Program-made: the position numbers and the translations under genes | Source of the DNA: Bacteroidota bacterium | Lineage (GTDB): Bacteria > Bacteroidota > Bacteroidia > Bacteroidales > Bacteroidaceae | Direction of reading: 5' to 3' | Length of the DNA: 11,612 bases | Assembly (NCBI GenBank): GCA_023426145.1 | Contig: JAFABG010000013.1 | Span: forward strand, 1 to 11,612 | In this document: positions 1-5,997 of the stretch, one piece after another | Position numbering within the stretch: the first letter of the stretch is position 1 | How the letters are laid out: every line of letters starts with the position of its first letter | Notes under the pieces: model-generated | Databases searched by the model: none | Seen by the model: only the letters and a program-made list of their open reading frames with translations | What the model was told of the DNA's origin: nothing

Positions 1-25
1 GCGAAAGCAAATGATTCTATCTATT

Positions 26-121
26 TGAAGGGCGCAATTTCAAATGGACAAAAGGGATCAATTTGGATTGGATGAAGGGGGTCAGTTTGAATTGGACGAG
101 AGGGGGCAAGATGGGCTGGAT
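26..121. repeat. Four imperfect 24-bp tandem repeats
   Basis: Four units of exactly 24 bp run at 26-49, 50-73, 74-97 and 98-121. Each is G-rich at the start, has CAATTTgg or a variant in the middle, and ends TGGAC or TGGAT. In frame 1, the frame of the downstream initiator gene, they read as 8-residue units (KGAISNGQ, KGSIWIG-, -RGSV-IG, REGARWAG). Unit 3 contains two in-frame TGA codons (73-75 and 88-90). Unit 4 runs straight into FSTYISYLKKEGM, which looks like the recognition and wing part of a winged helix. The repeats therefore either lie in a broken coding region or are DNA-level sites next to an origin. No frame through them gives a convincing complete protein. Confidence 0.75.
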
Positions 122-156
122 TTTCCACATATATATCATACCTGAAAAAAGAAGGT

Positions 157-684
157 ATGATAACTACTGAATTGGTACAAGGGATGAACATCATAACCCT
201 TTGTAAATACAATGAATATAATAGCTGTGACACAGTGAATGACACAAGAAATGACACAGATATTGACGTGAAAATCAATCAATTACAGATGCAGGTGACA
301 CAGCTAATGACACAGCAAGTGACACATTCGGCTAAAAAGCGACACACGGGTGACACAAATACTAAGAAAGAAGAAGAAAGTATTTATAAAGAATCTCCTA
401 ACGGAGATAAGAAAGAAGCCAAAGCTTCTTCACCCGCCTCTTCAAATCCTGATTATTTAAAATTCAATGAATGGATGAAGCGAAGAGCGCCCTATTGCAG
501 CAACCCTAAAAACTTCCCTTCGCAAATTACAGAAGCCGAGCTTTTAAAGCTCAAAGAGAAATATTCAGGACAGGAGATTGCCGATATTATCGAGCAAATA
601 GAGAACAGAAAGGATTTACGTAAACGATATACCAACCTCTACAGGACGGTATTAAATTGGGCAAAGAAAGAATATGGAAAATAG
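157..684 (+). CDS. Replication initiator / replisome-organizer-like protein, N-terminus lost or disrupted
   Basis: The 175-aa protein sits directly before a replicative helicase and overlaps it by 11 bp. Residues 1-22 (GMNIITLCKYNEYN) resemble the last strand of the winged helix in phage replisome organizers, which typically read like 'TIITICNYxxYQ'. Residues 23-95 are a low-complexity, hydrophilic linker (NDT and VTQ/MTQ patterns, then a Lys/Glu stretch). Residues 97-175 form a compact helical domain (NPDYLKFNEWMKRRAPYC, then ITEAELLKLKEKYSG, ending LYRTVLNWAKKEYG), seen at the C-terminus of such proteins in Bacteroidales and likely to contact the helicase. The ATG at 157 follows AAGAAGG, but the same frame continues upstream to 91 as plausible winged-helix sequence and is then cut by TGA codons at 88 and 73. 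The product is therefore either an N-terminally truncated protein or the tail of a damaged gene. Its linker DNA carries the TGACACA array. The role is inferred from family resemblance and position. Confidence 0.7.
   Translation: MITTELVQGMNIITLCKYNEYNSCDTVNDTRNDTDIDVKINQLQMQVTQLMTQQVTHSAKKRHTGDTNTKKEEESIYKESPNGDKKEAKASSPASSNPDYLKFNEWMKRRAPYCSNPKNFPSQITEAELLKLKEKYSGQEIADIIEQIENRKDLRKRYTNLYRTVLNWAKKEYGK
228..357. repeat. TGACACA array with 12-bp spacing (candidate origin iterons)
   Basis: Exact TGACACA occurs at 228, 240, 252, 296, 308, 320 and 351, with near copies at 264 (TGACGTG) and 340 (CGACACA). Within each cluster the spacing is exactly 12 bp (228/240/252/264 and 296/308/320), all in the same orientation. 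The first cluster reads GAC-ACA in the protein frame and the second reads ACA-CAx, so the DNA word is conserved while the encoded residues differ. That points to a DNA-level site such as initiator-binding iterons. A purine-rich, A-rich tract (about 358-395) follows and could be the unwinding element. The arrangement resembles lambda ori inside gene O. Confidence 0.7.
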
Positions 685-2005
685 AGTAATGCCTCAAAAC
701 ATAGAGGCTGAAAAGTTGGTGCTAGGCACTCTAATGACAGAAAGGAATGCTTTGAATGAGATTCGTGAACTGTTAACTTCTGAATCGTTTTATAACAAAT
801 TCCATAGCCAAATCTACAAGGCTATTCTCGAGGTAGCTGATAAAGGCAATAGACCGGATATGATTGCCGTTAAGAATCAACTTGATATTGATGGTGTAGA
901 ATATCAACTTATTGATTTCATGACTATTGCAGGGTGTAGCACTTTCGATATTTATCAGCATGCAGCTATTGTTCATGATAAGGCAAAGAGGCGGGAATTT
1001 TACGAAATAGGCCAATATCTTATCTCTAACTGTTTCAGTGAGGAATATGATCTTGAGGATGTCTTGATGGATGTAAAAGATAAGTTAGACGGTATATTCG
1101 TTGATTCATCATCTTCTATTTCAACAATAAATGATGCTGTAAAAGGGGTATACGACCAGATTAATAAGAATCTATCTGGTAATACGCAGCTAACAGGCTA
1201 TTCCACAGGATTTGCAGAATTTGATAACCGTTCCGGTGGTTTACAGAAATCTGATTTGATGATAATTGCCGCTGAGACAAGCCAAGGTAAAACGAGCCTT
1301 GCAATTAAAATCGCTATGAATTCATCTTGCAAGATAGCTTTCTACTCAATGGAGATGAAGAAAGAACAAATAGCTGCTAGAATGCTTTCAATTGAAAGCG
1401 GTGTACCTTCGAACGATATCCAGTTCTCAAAACTGTCAGATGGTCAATTGACAGAGATAGATCTCGGAATAGCCAAGGTTTTAGATAAACCCATATACTT
1501 CGATGACAGGAGTACGAGTAACATAGATTCGATTCTTACATCTATACGAAGTCTGAAAATCAAATATGATATTGATGGAGTAATAGTTGACTACCTACAA
1601 GTCCTTACTGTTAATCAGAAAGGCACAAATAAAGAACAGCAAATGGCAGAAGCTGCTCGTCGGCTAAAGAATATTGCTAAAGAGCTGGATATATGGGTCA
1701 TTGCTTTGTCTCAATTAAATAGAGATTCTCAGAACCCTATACCTTCACTTGCAAGACTCAGGGATTCTGGGCAAATAGCTGAAGCTTCAGATGTGGTAAT
1801 GCTTATCTATAGACCGGAATATTATGGAAAAAACTATCCTGAACCTTTTAAAACTGCGAATATCAACGGCACAGCAATGATTGATGTTGCTAAAGGACGA
1901 AACATCGGCGTATTTAAGTTTCTAGTAGGATTTCAAAAAGAAACTACTAACTTTTATCCCCTTGATGAAGTGCAATATTGTGCAGAGGAAGAACAACCAT
2001 TCTAG
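674..2005 (+). CDS. dnaB: Replicative DNA helicase, DnaB family
   Basis: This 443-aa protein is full length for a DnaB-type hexameric 5'-3' helicase. The N-terminal collar domain (about 5-120) begins with the typical PQNIEAEKLVLGTLM. The RecA-like domain has the entry GYSTGFAEFDNRSGGLQ (about 175-191), Walker A AETSQGKT (200-207), FYSMEM (223-228), Walker B GVIVDYLQ (302-309), ALSQLNR (344-350), the RDSGQIAEASD segment (363-373) and a basic AKGRNIG finger region (406-412). The Walker A lacks the usual Pro-Gly of chromosomal DnaB (RPGMGKT type), a variation common in phage helicases. Translation is probably coupled to the upstream initiator gene, whose last 11 bp it overlaps. A second ATG at 689 (MPQNIEAE) is an alternative start. 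Phage-encoded helicases of this kind are loaded by the neighbouring initiator. Confidence 0.95.
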   Translation: MENRVMPQNIEAEKLVLGTLMTERNALNEIRELLTSESFYNKFHSQIYKAILEVADKGNRPDMIAVKNQLDIDGVEYQLIDFMTIAGCSTFDIYQHAAIVHDKAKRREFYEIGQYLISNCFSEEYDLEDVLMDVKDKLDGIFVDSSSSISTINDAVKGVYDQINKNLSGNTQLTGYSTGFAEFDNRSGGLQKSDLMIIAAETSQGKTSLAIKIAMNSSCKIAFYSMEMKKEQIAARMLSIESGVPSNDIQFSKLSDGQLTEIDLGIAKVLDKPIYFDDRSTSNIDSILTSIRSLKIKYDIDGVIVDYLQVLTVNQKGTNKEQQMAEAARRLKNIAKELDIWVIALSQLNRDSQNPIPSLARLRDSGQIAEASDVVMLIYRPEYYGKNYPEPFKTANINGTAMIDVAKGRNIGVFKFLVGFQKETTNFYPLDEVQYCAEEEQPF

Positions 2006-2007
2006 CC

Positions 2008-2193
2008 ATGAGAGTAACTATCTATTGGAAAAAGAAATGTACTCCAGCAGCTAAAGGAAAAATACGGGTTAGATTTGGCATTCCTCAATATACGACAATC
2101 AACGGTGAAACACCCTGCGAAATCAAAGACGAGGATTTGGAACTTCTTCGACAGGTCGAGAAGAAGGGATTTATCGAATTAAGAAACAAGTGA
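2008..2193 (+). CDS. Small 61-aa protein downstream of dnaB, unknown function
   Basis: The ATG at 2008 lies 2 bp after the helicase stop codon, so translation is probably coupled to dnaB. An in-frame upstream start at 1978 would overlap dnaB and is less likely. The protein begins MRVTIYWKKKCTPAAKGK and ends LRQVEKKGFIELRNK. It is basic, has no membrane segment, and has a Thr/Pro-rich middle (IPQYTTINGETPCEI). I recognise no domain. Its position as the last gene before a terminator-like hairpin suggests it closes the replication operon, perhaps as a helicase or DNA-binding accessory protein, but that is only context. Confidence 0.75.
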   Translation: MRVTIYWKKKCTPAAKGKIRVRFGIPQYTTINGETPCEIKDEDLELLRQVEKKGFIELRNK

Positions 2194-2221
2194 GCTGCAT
2201 CTTTGATGTGGCTTTTTAATT
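2193..2221 (+). terminator. Rho-independent terminator after replication operon
   Basis: A 9-bp stem (2193-2201 with 2205-2213, two G-U pairs) with a TTT loop is followed by a run of five T and then AATT. It begins at the last base of the 61-aa gene's stop codon and lies just before the methyltransferase start. The short loop and U tract fit an intrinsic terminator. Confidence 0.55.
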
Positions 2222-2230
2222 AATAACCAA

Positions 2231-4111
2231 ATGAAAACATTAGAACAAGTGCTTAAGGACCTTGAACAACTGTCAGGCATTGATTTATTTGTAATAGATC
2301 TATTTTGTGGTGCAGGCGGACTATCGGAAGGCGTAGAGCAGGCATCTGTTGACGGAGAGAAATGCGCTAAGGTAGTTGTTTGTATCAATCATGATAAGAG
2401 CGCTATTCTCTCGCATAACGCCAATATGCCTGATGCGCTCCACTTCATCGAAGATATTAGAACAATCGAATTATCCCCGGTTATTTCAATCGTTAATCGC
2501 ATTCGTACACTTTACCCGGATGCAAAGATTATGCTTCATGCATCATTGGAGTGCACCAATTTCTCAAAAGCGAAAGGTGGTCTACCTCGTGATCCGGATA
2601 GCCGTACTTTAGCAGAACATTTGTTCCGCTACATAGATGTGATGGATCCTGATTACATTCAAATTGAGAATGTAGAAGAGTTTATGTCATGGGGCGATAT
2701 GGATGATAACGGCAAGCCGATATCAAGAGATAAAGGACGCTTATATCAAAGATGGGTTAACAATGTCAAGAAGTACGGTTATGACTTTGAATACCGTATT
2801 ATGAATTCTGCCGATTATGGAGCGTATACCAGCCGTAAACGGTTCTTCGGTATATTCGCAAAGAAAGATCTTCTTATTATATTTCCAGAACCCACACACT
2901 GCAAAGAGGGAAGAAAGGATATGTTCACTAAGCTGGCCAAGTGGAGGGCGGTTAAAGATGTCCTAGACTTTGAGGATGAAGGTACAAGTATCTTTGGGCG
3001 GAAAAAAGAACTTGTAGAAGCAACGAAGGCTCGCTTACACAGTGGACTCGTTAGGTTCGTAGCAGGTGGAAAAGAAGCTTTCATGGTTAAATGGAATTCT
3101 ATGAGCCAATCTGGTAAGTACCATGCTCCGGATATGGAAGCACCAAGCCCAACGGTAAGCTGCCAGAATCGATTAGGGGTTGCTAAAGTTAGTTTTATGT
3201 CAAAGCAGTTTAGTGGACATCCATTGAGTAAGAACGTTAGCATAGAACGTCCTGCAGGATCAATAACCTGCATCGACCATCATGCGATAGTAAATGCCGA
3301 TTTCCTTGCTGCTTATTACGGAAATGGAGACAATGTAAGCAAAGTAGATAGTCCATGTCCTACCGTACCAACAAAAGATCGGTTCAACTATGTACAGCCT
3401 AAGTTCCTTTCGATGTACTACGGTGGTGATAACCACGCTGGTTCCATTGACAAACCCGCACCGACGATCAGAACAAAAGATTGTTGCTCATTTGTTTCTC
3501 CTTCGTTTATAGACCAACAGTTTGGACAAAGCTCTGCAGCATCTACTGATAAACCATTAGGAGCAATAACAGCTAATCCTAAATATTCATTGGTTACTCC
3601 ATGGCTTATGAACACTAGCTTTGGGAACGTAGGAAGTTCTATCGAAGACCCATCTCAAGTAATCACAGCCAACCGAAAGTGGCACTATTTGGTGAATCCT
3701 CAATACAGCAGTGCAGGAGGAGATGTAAACGCACCATGCTTTACTCTGATAGCCCGGATGGATAAGATGCCGCCATATCTTGCAGAATGCACAACAGATC
3801 CAAAAGAGATTCCTTCCTTCATTCGCATAGATGGGAACGTAGTAATCTATGAAATATATGATACCGATTCACCTATGACCGTGAAGATAAAGGAGTTTAT
3901 GGCTCTTTATGGTATTCTTGATATCAAAATGCGGATGCTGAAAATCCCAGAACTAAAGCGCATCATGGGATTTCCTGAAGATTATATTTTAATCGGCACT
4001 CAGGCAGAGCAAAAGAAGTTTATAGGCAATGCCGTCGAGGTTACACAGGCCCAGAAAAATACGGAAGCTCTTTGCAGGAAGCTACGTAAACTAAGGAAAA
4101 TTGCTACATAG
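2231..4111 (+). CDS. C5-cytosine DNA methyltransferase with repeat-built variable region
   Basis: This protein transfers a methyl group from S-adenosylmethionine to carbon 5 of cytosine in a specific DNA site. The 626-aa protein has motif I DLFCGAGG (23-30), a catalytic-loop motif LECTNFSKAKGG (106-117, nucleophile Cys108), ENV (146-148), motif VIII-like YGAYTSRKRFFGIF (196-209), motif IX MRMLKIPELKRIMGFP (567-582) and motif X FIGNAVEVTQ (597-606). The usual Pro before the nucleophilic Cys is Glu, and Gln after it is Thr, as in a phage/Bacteroidales subgroup with SPDCTHFS-like motifs. Residues about 295-520 contain at least five tandem units of roughly 35-45 aa, each with a YYG/QFG/SFG motif, a D/E-x-P, and a TI/TV-x-T/A-[KN]-x-[KR]-like segment. 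They form the region where target recognition is expected. No restriction endonuclease lies next to it, so it looks solitary, likely protecting or marking the element's DNA. Confidence 0.93.
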   Translation: MKTLEQVLKDLEQLSGIDLFVIDLFCGAGGLSEGVEQASVDGEKCAKVVVCINHDKSAILSHNANMPDALHFIEDIRTIELSPVISIVNRIRTLYPDAKIMLHASLECTNFSKAKGGLPRDPDSRTLAEHLFRYIDVMDPDYIQIENVEEFMSWGDMDDNGKPISRDKGRLYQRWVNNVKKYGYDFEYRIMNSADYGAYTSRKRFFGIFAKKDLLIIFPEPTHCKEGRKDMFTKLAKWRAVKDVLDFEDEGTSIFGRKKELVEATKARLHSGLVRFVAGGKEAFMVKWNSMSQSGKYHAPDMEAPSPTVSCQNRLGVAKVSFMSKQFSGHPLSKNVSIERPAGSITCIDHHAIVNADFLAAYYGNGDNVSKVDSPCPTVPTKDRFNYVQPKFLSMYYGGDNHAGSIDKPAPTIRTKDCCSFVSPSFIDQQFGQSSAASTDKPLGAITANPKYSLVTPWLMNTSFGNVGSSIEDPSQVITANRKWHYLVNPQYSSAGGDVNAPCFTLIARMDKMPPYLAECTTDPKEIPSFIRIDGNVVIYEIYDTDSPMTVKIKEFMALYGILDIKMRMLKIPELKRIMGFPEDYILIGTQAEQKKFIGNAVEVTQAQKNTEALCRKLRKLRKIAT

Positions 4112-4142
4112 ATTAATTAAAAACTAAATAGATGTGAAAACA

Positions 4143-4289
4143 ATGACTTTGTTTAAAGTTGTATTATGGAAATACACTTTGTGGGTATTTAGATACAGAC
4201 CAGACGGATATCTCAATAATTTTACCAATAAACAAGTTTTCCATTGGGACATAAAAATAACAAGAAAGGTCAAGTCAATTAACGTATAA
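4143..4289 (+). CDS. Possible 48-aa protein, unknown function
   Basis: A clean ORF opens at ATG 4143 and closes at TAA 4287-4289. It begins MTLFKVVLWKYTLWVFRYRP and ends WDIKITRKVKSINV. It is rich in Trp/Tyr/Phe and Lys/Arg. The first 16 residues are hydrophobic enough to be amphipathic, but this is not a clear membrane segment. It fills most of the gap between the methyltransferase and the convergent reverse-strand gene, with 16 bp to that gene's stop. No Shine-Dalgarno sequence is seen, which is normal here. I recognise no family. A chance ORF remains possible. Confidence 0.4.
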   Translation: MTLFKVVLWKYTLWVFRYRPDGYLNNFTNKQVFHWDIKITRKVKSINV

Positions 4290-4305
4290 CAATAAAACAA
4301 TGAAC

Positions 4306-4623
4306 TTACGCCTTAACCAGACGAATAAAATCATGACTTTCGCAGATCGACATCATCATACATTCATTAATAGTATAACCGTTTTTCTTCATTCCAATTC
4401 TGTTTTTTTGATAAAAAGCGTATTGATATCCTTGTCCATCATATTTTTCGAATCGACCCATATCTTGATTATTCATGAAGACATGGACTCCATTATTGTC
4501 TTCTTTGAGAATGACGTTACACATAGTACCATCAGCCATTTTTATATGAATACCAGACACCGGTTCTTTTAATGATTCAAACAATTCTTCAACGAATTGT
4601 AATATTTTAGATTTAGCAGCCAT
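4306..4623 (-). CDS. 105-aa hypothetical protein on the reverse strand
   Basis: The start is placed at ATG 4623 (MAAKSKILQFVEELFESLKE). An in-frame start farther upstream would run into the divergent PP-loop gene and lacks sense as protein. A TATCTTTG promoter element lies 26 bp upstream, supporting this start. The protein has an N-terminal amphipathic helix, then alternating strand-like stretches (VSGIHIKMADGTMCNVIL, NGVHVFMNN) and a Tyr/Gln-rich GQGYQYAFYQ segment. I recognise no domain. It is the only reverse-strand gene in the left part and is transcribed on its own between a convergent small ORF and a divergent gene. This layout is typical of small 'moron' or accessory genes in phages. 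Confidence 0.75.
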   Translation of the reverse strand: MAAKSKILQFVEELFESLKEPVSGIHIKMADGTMCNVILKEDNNGVHVFMNNQDMGRFEKYDGQGYQYAFYQKNRIGMKKNGYTINECMMMSICESHDFIRLVKA

Positions 4624-4648
4624 TATATTTAGTTTTAAAATTAAGCTA

Positions 4649-4656
4649 CAAAGATA
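4649..4656 (-). promoter_or_regulatory. Bacteroidales -7 element TATCTTTG for the 105-aa gene
   Basis: The reverse strand reads TATCTTTG, a match to the Bacteroidales sigma-ABfr -7 consensus TAnnTTTG. It lies 26 bp upstream of the ATG at 4623. No good -33 TTTG box is seen at the expected spacing, so the call rests on the -7 element and its position in the 41-bp divergent intergenic space. Confidence 0.5.
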
Positions 4657-4664
4657 ATATAAAT

Positions 4665-5459
4665 ATGATAATAGCATGGTTTTCTTGCGGTGCAACATCC
4701 GCAGTCGCTTGTAAAATAGCACTTAGTATATATGAAGACGTGCAGGTCTACTATATAGAAACGGGCTCCGCACACCCTGACAACGTTCGTTTCTTGTCAG
4801 ATTGCGAACATTGGTACGGACAAAAGATACATACCATCCGAAGTAAAAAGTATCGTAACGTTTCGGAAGTTCTAAGAAAAAAAAGATTTATCAACAGTCC
4901 AAATGGGGCAACGTGTACGCTTGAATTAAAAAAGAAGGTCCGTTACGCTTTAGAGGATGAGCTAAAAGAGTGGGATGGGCAGGTCTGGGGATTTGAATAT
5001 GACCCTAAAGAGATAAATCGGGCAATAAGATTTAAGCAACAATACCCACATACAAAGCCATTTTTCCCTCTTATTGAAAAGGGAATAACCAAGTCTGATG
5101 CTTTAGGTATGTTATGGAAAGCAGGGATAGAAGTCCCCATAATGTATAAAATGGGGTATAATAATAACAACTGTATTGGTTGCGTAAAAGGAGGCATGGG
5201 CTACTGGAATAAGATCAGAAAAGACTTCCCTGGTGTATTCAATGAAATAGCCATAATTGAACGTGAAGTGAATGCTACTTGCTTAAAAGATGATAATGGG
5301 CGAATCTTCCTTGATGAACTTGCCCCTAATAGAGGTGATCTAGTACAGGAAATTATTCCCGATTGCTCACTTATTTGCCAAATAGAATTTCAAGAAATTT
5401 TAGATAAGCAGGTAGATAGACTTTTGAAAGGAAAGATTAGTATAAATGATATAAAGTAG
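4665..5459 (+). CDS. PP-loop (PAPS reductase / adenine nucleotide alpha-hydrolase superfamily) protein
   Basis: The 264-aa protein begins with a PP-loop, FSCGATSAVACK (6-17), a variant of the SGGxDS ATP-pyrophosphatase loop of the PAPS-reductase-like superfamily. Further family-like features are YIETGSAHPDN (30-40), the NSPNGATCTLELKK segment (77-90), and a conserved-looking NNNNCIGCVKGGMGYW (166-181) whose Cys170 and Cys173 may join Cys84, Cys234 or Cys238 as metal or Fe-S ligands. Proteins of this type occur widely in phages and mobile elements and are usually annotated as PAPS reductase. True sulfate assimilation is unlikely here because no other sulfur genes are present. Activation of sulfur or another group for nucleic-acid modification is a possible alternative. 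The gene is divergent from the 105-aa gene, and its promoter is not obvious. Family assignment is firm, substrate unknown. Confidence 0.88.
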   Translation: MIIAWFSCGATSAVACKIALSIYEDVQVYYIETGSAHPDNVRFLSDCEHWYGQKIHTIRSKKYRNVSEVLRKKRFINSPNGATCTLELKKKVRYALEDELKEWDGQVWGFEYDPKEINRAIRFKQQYPHTKPFFPLIEKGITKSDALGMLWKAGIEVPIMYKMGYNNNNCIGCVKGGMGYWNKIRKDFPGVFNEIAIIEREVNATCLKDDNGRIFLDELAPNRGDLVQEIIPDCSLICQIEFQEILDKQVDRLLKGKISINDIK

Positions 5460-5522
5460 TTCTTTCTGAAGTCAGGAGAGCTAATATTTGTAGCAGAGTA
5501 AAATGAACTATACAACAAAATC

Positions 5523-5550
5523 TTATAAATATATTTGTTTGAATTTATAA
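5523..5550. repeat. Perfect 8-bp inverted repeat around a TATATTTG element
   Basis: TTATAAAT (5523-5530) and ATTTATAA (5543-5550) form a perfect inverted repeat with a 12-bp spacer. The spacer region holds the Bacteroidales-like -7 element TATATTTG (5530-5537, + strand). An operator over a promoter is one reading. In such AT-rich DNA, chance is another. A second TATATTTG lies at 5604-5611. No sizeable + strand gene follows before 7914. Confidence 0.35.
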
Positions 5551-5641
5551 TAACAAAATCTTAAACTTTGAAAAATAATACGATATATCCAGTTATTATG
5601 CGTTATATTTGCAACGTTATTAAAAAAGATAAGGAGCGAAA

Positions 5642-5673
5642 AGCCCTGACAGAGTTGCTGCTTCGTCAGGGCT
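5642..5673 (-). terminator. Rho-independent terminator of the reverse-strand MBL cassette
   Basis: A perfect 9-bp GC-rich stem (5642-5650 with 5665-5673) encloses a 14-nt loop. Read on the reverse strand, it follows the DUF2188 stop codon by 11 bp and is followed by TTTT and further pyrimidine-rich sequence. That fits an intrinsic terminator for the leftward operon. The + strand side lacks a T tract, so it is less likely to stop rightward transcription. Confidence 0.65.
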
Positions 5674-5684
5674 AATCTAAAATA

Positions 5685-5906
5685 TTATCCCTCTGGCGGG
5701 AATGGATCATTACCATAACTGTGTTTTTCACGAATACGACCATCTAATCCGTGAATAGCAACTTCTTGATTATTATTAGTGGCGATTTCACGAGCACGCT
5801 CAAACGCCTCTTGCTGTGTACCGAAGTTACCAGAACTACGTTGAGCATTCTCTTGTTTTACTTGCCACTGCTCACCATTATGAACAACATGTATGTTTTT
5901 TCCCAT
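5685..5906 (-). CDS. DUF2188 family protein
   Basis: The 73-aa protein begins MGKNIHVVHNGEQWQVKQEN. It contains FGTQQEAFERAREIATNNN and ends with the family hallmark IHGLDGRIREKHSYGNDPFPP. DUF2188 proteins are small and widespread, often on plasmids and phages, and have no established function. The start is set at ATG 5906 because AGAAAGGAGGT, a near-perfect Shine-Dalgarno sequence, lies 4-5 bp upstream. An in-frame ATG at 5987 would add 27 residues that do not look like the family. Such a strong Shine-Dalgarno sequence is unusual in Bacteroidetes, where most genes lack one, and suggests recent transfer or special translational control. It is the last gene of the leftward cassette. Confidence 0.85.
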   Translation of the reverse strand: MGKNIHVVHNGEQWQVKQENAQRSSGNFGTQQEAFERAREIATNNNQEVAIHGLDGRIREKHSYGNDPFPPEG

Positions 5907-5910
5907 ATTT

Positions 5911-5921
5911 ACCTCCTTTCT
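5911..5921 (-). promoter_or_regulatory. Strong Shine-Dalgarno site of the DUF2188 gene
   Basis: The reverse strand reads AGAAAGGAGGT just before TAAAT-ATG, nearly full complementarity to the 16S rRNA 3' end. It decides the start at 5906. A small hairpin (GGCAAC 5931-5936 with GTTGCC 5946-5951) lies just upstream in the leader and could modulate it. Other genes in this window have AT-rich leaders without such a site. Confidence 0.75.
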
Positions 5922-5997
5922 GTCTTTAATGGCAACATGTTTCAGGTTGCCGTTATTTACTTTAATAAACTTTAATTTCATTTTCAATTAAAATTTA

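Noticed and set aside
44..145. 34-aa + strand ORF (MDKRDQFGLDEGG...) through the 24-bp repeats
   Set aside because: The same DNA reads into a recognisable winged-helix segment in frame 1, so this frame is probably a repeat by-product.
21..278. 85-aa reverse-strand ORF with repeating PIQ-x-DP segments
   Set aside because: It is the mirror of the 24-bp repeats and of the initiator gene, lacks a leader, and its N-terminus is opposite the TGACACA array.
228..357. CRISPR array
   Set aside because: The 7-bp words with 5-bp gaps are far too short and close for CRISPR repeats and spacers, and no cas gene is present.
2815..3273. 152-aa reverse ORF inside the methyltransferase gene
   Set aside because: It lies wholly opposite a confidently assigned enzyme region and has no recognisable domain.
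4300..4572. 90-aa + strand ORF opposite the 105-aa reverse gene
   Set aside because: The reverse frame has a better start, a promoter-like element and protein-like composition; the + frame is its shadow.
5598..5675. 25-aa + strand ORF (MRYICNVIKKDK...) overlapping the hairpin
   Set aside because: It starts upstream of the -7 element that would drive it and ends inside a terminator stem; too short to support.
5751..5975. 74-aa + strand ORF opposite DUF2188
   Set aside because: Opposite a clear DUF2188 gene with a strong Shine-Dalgarno sequence.
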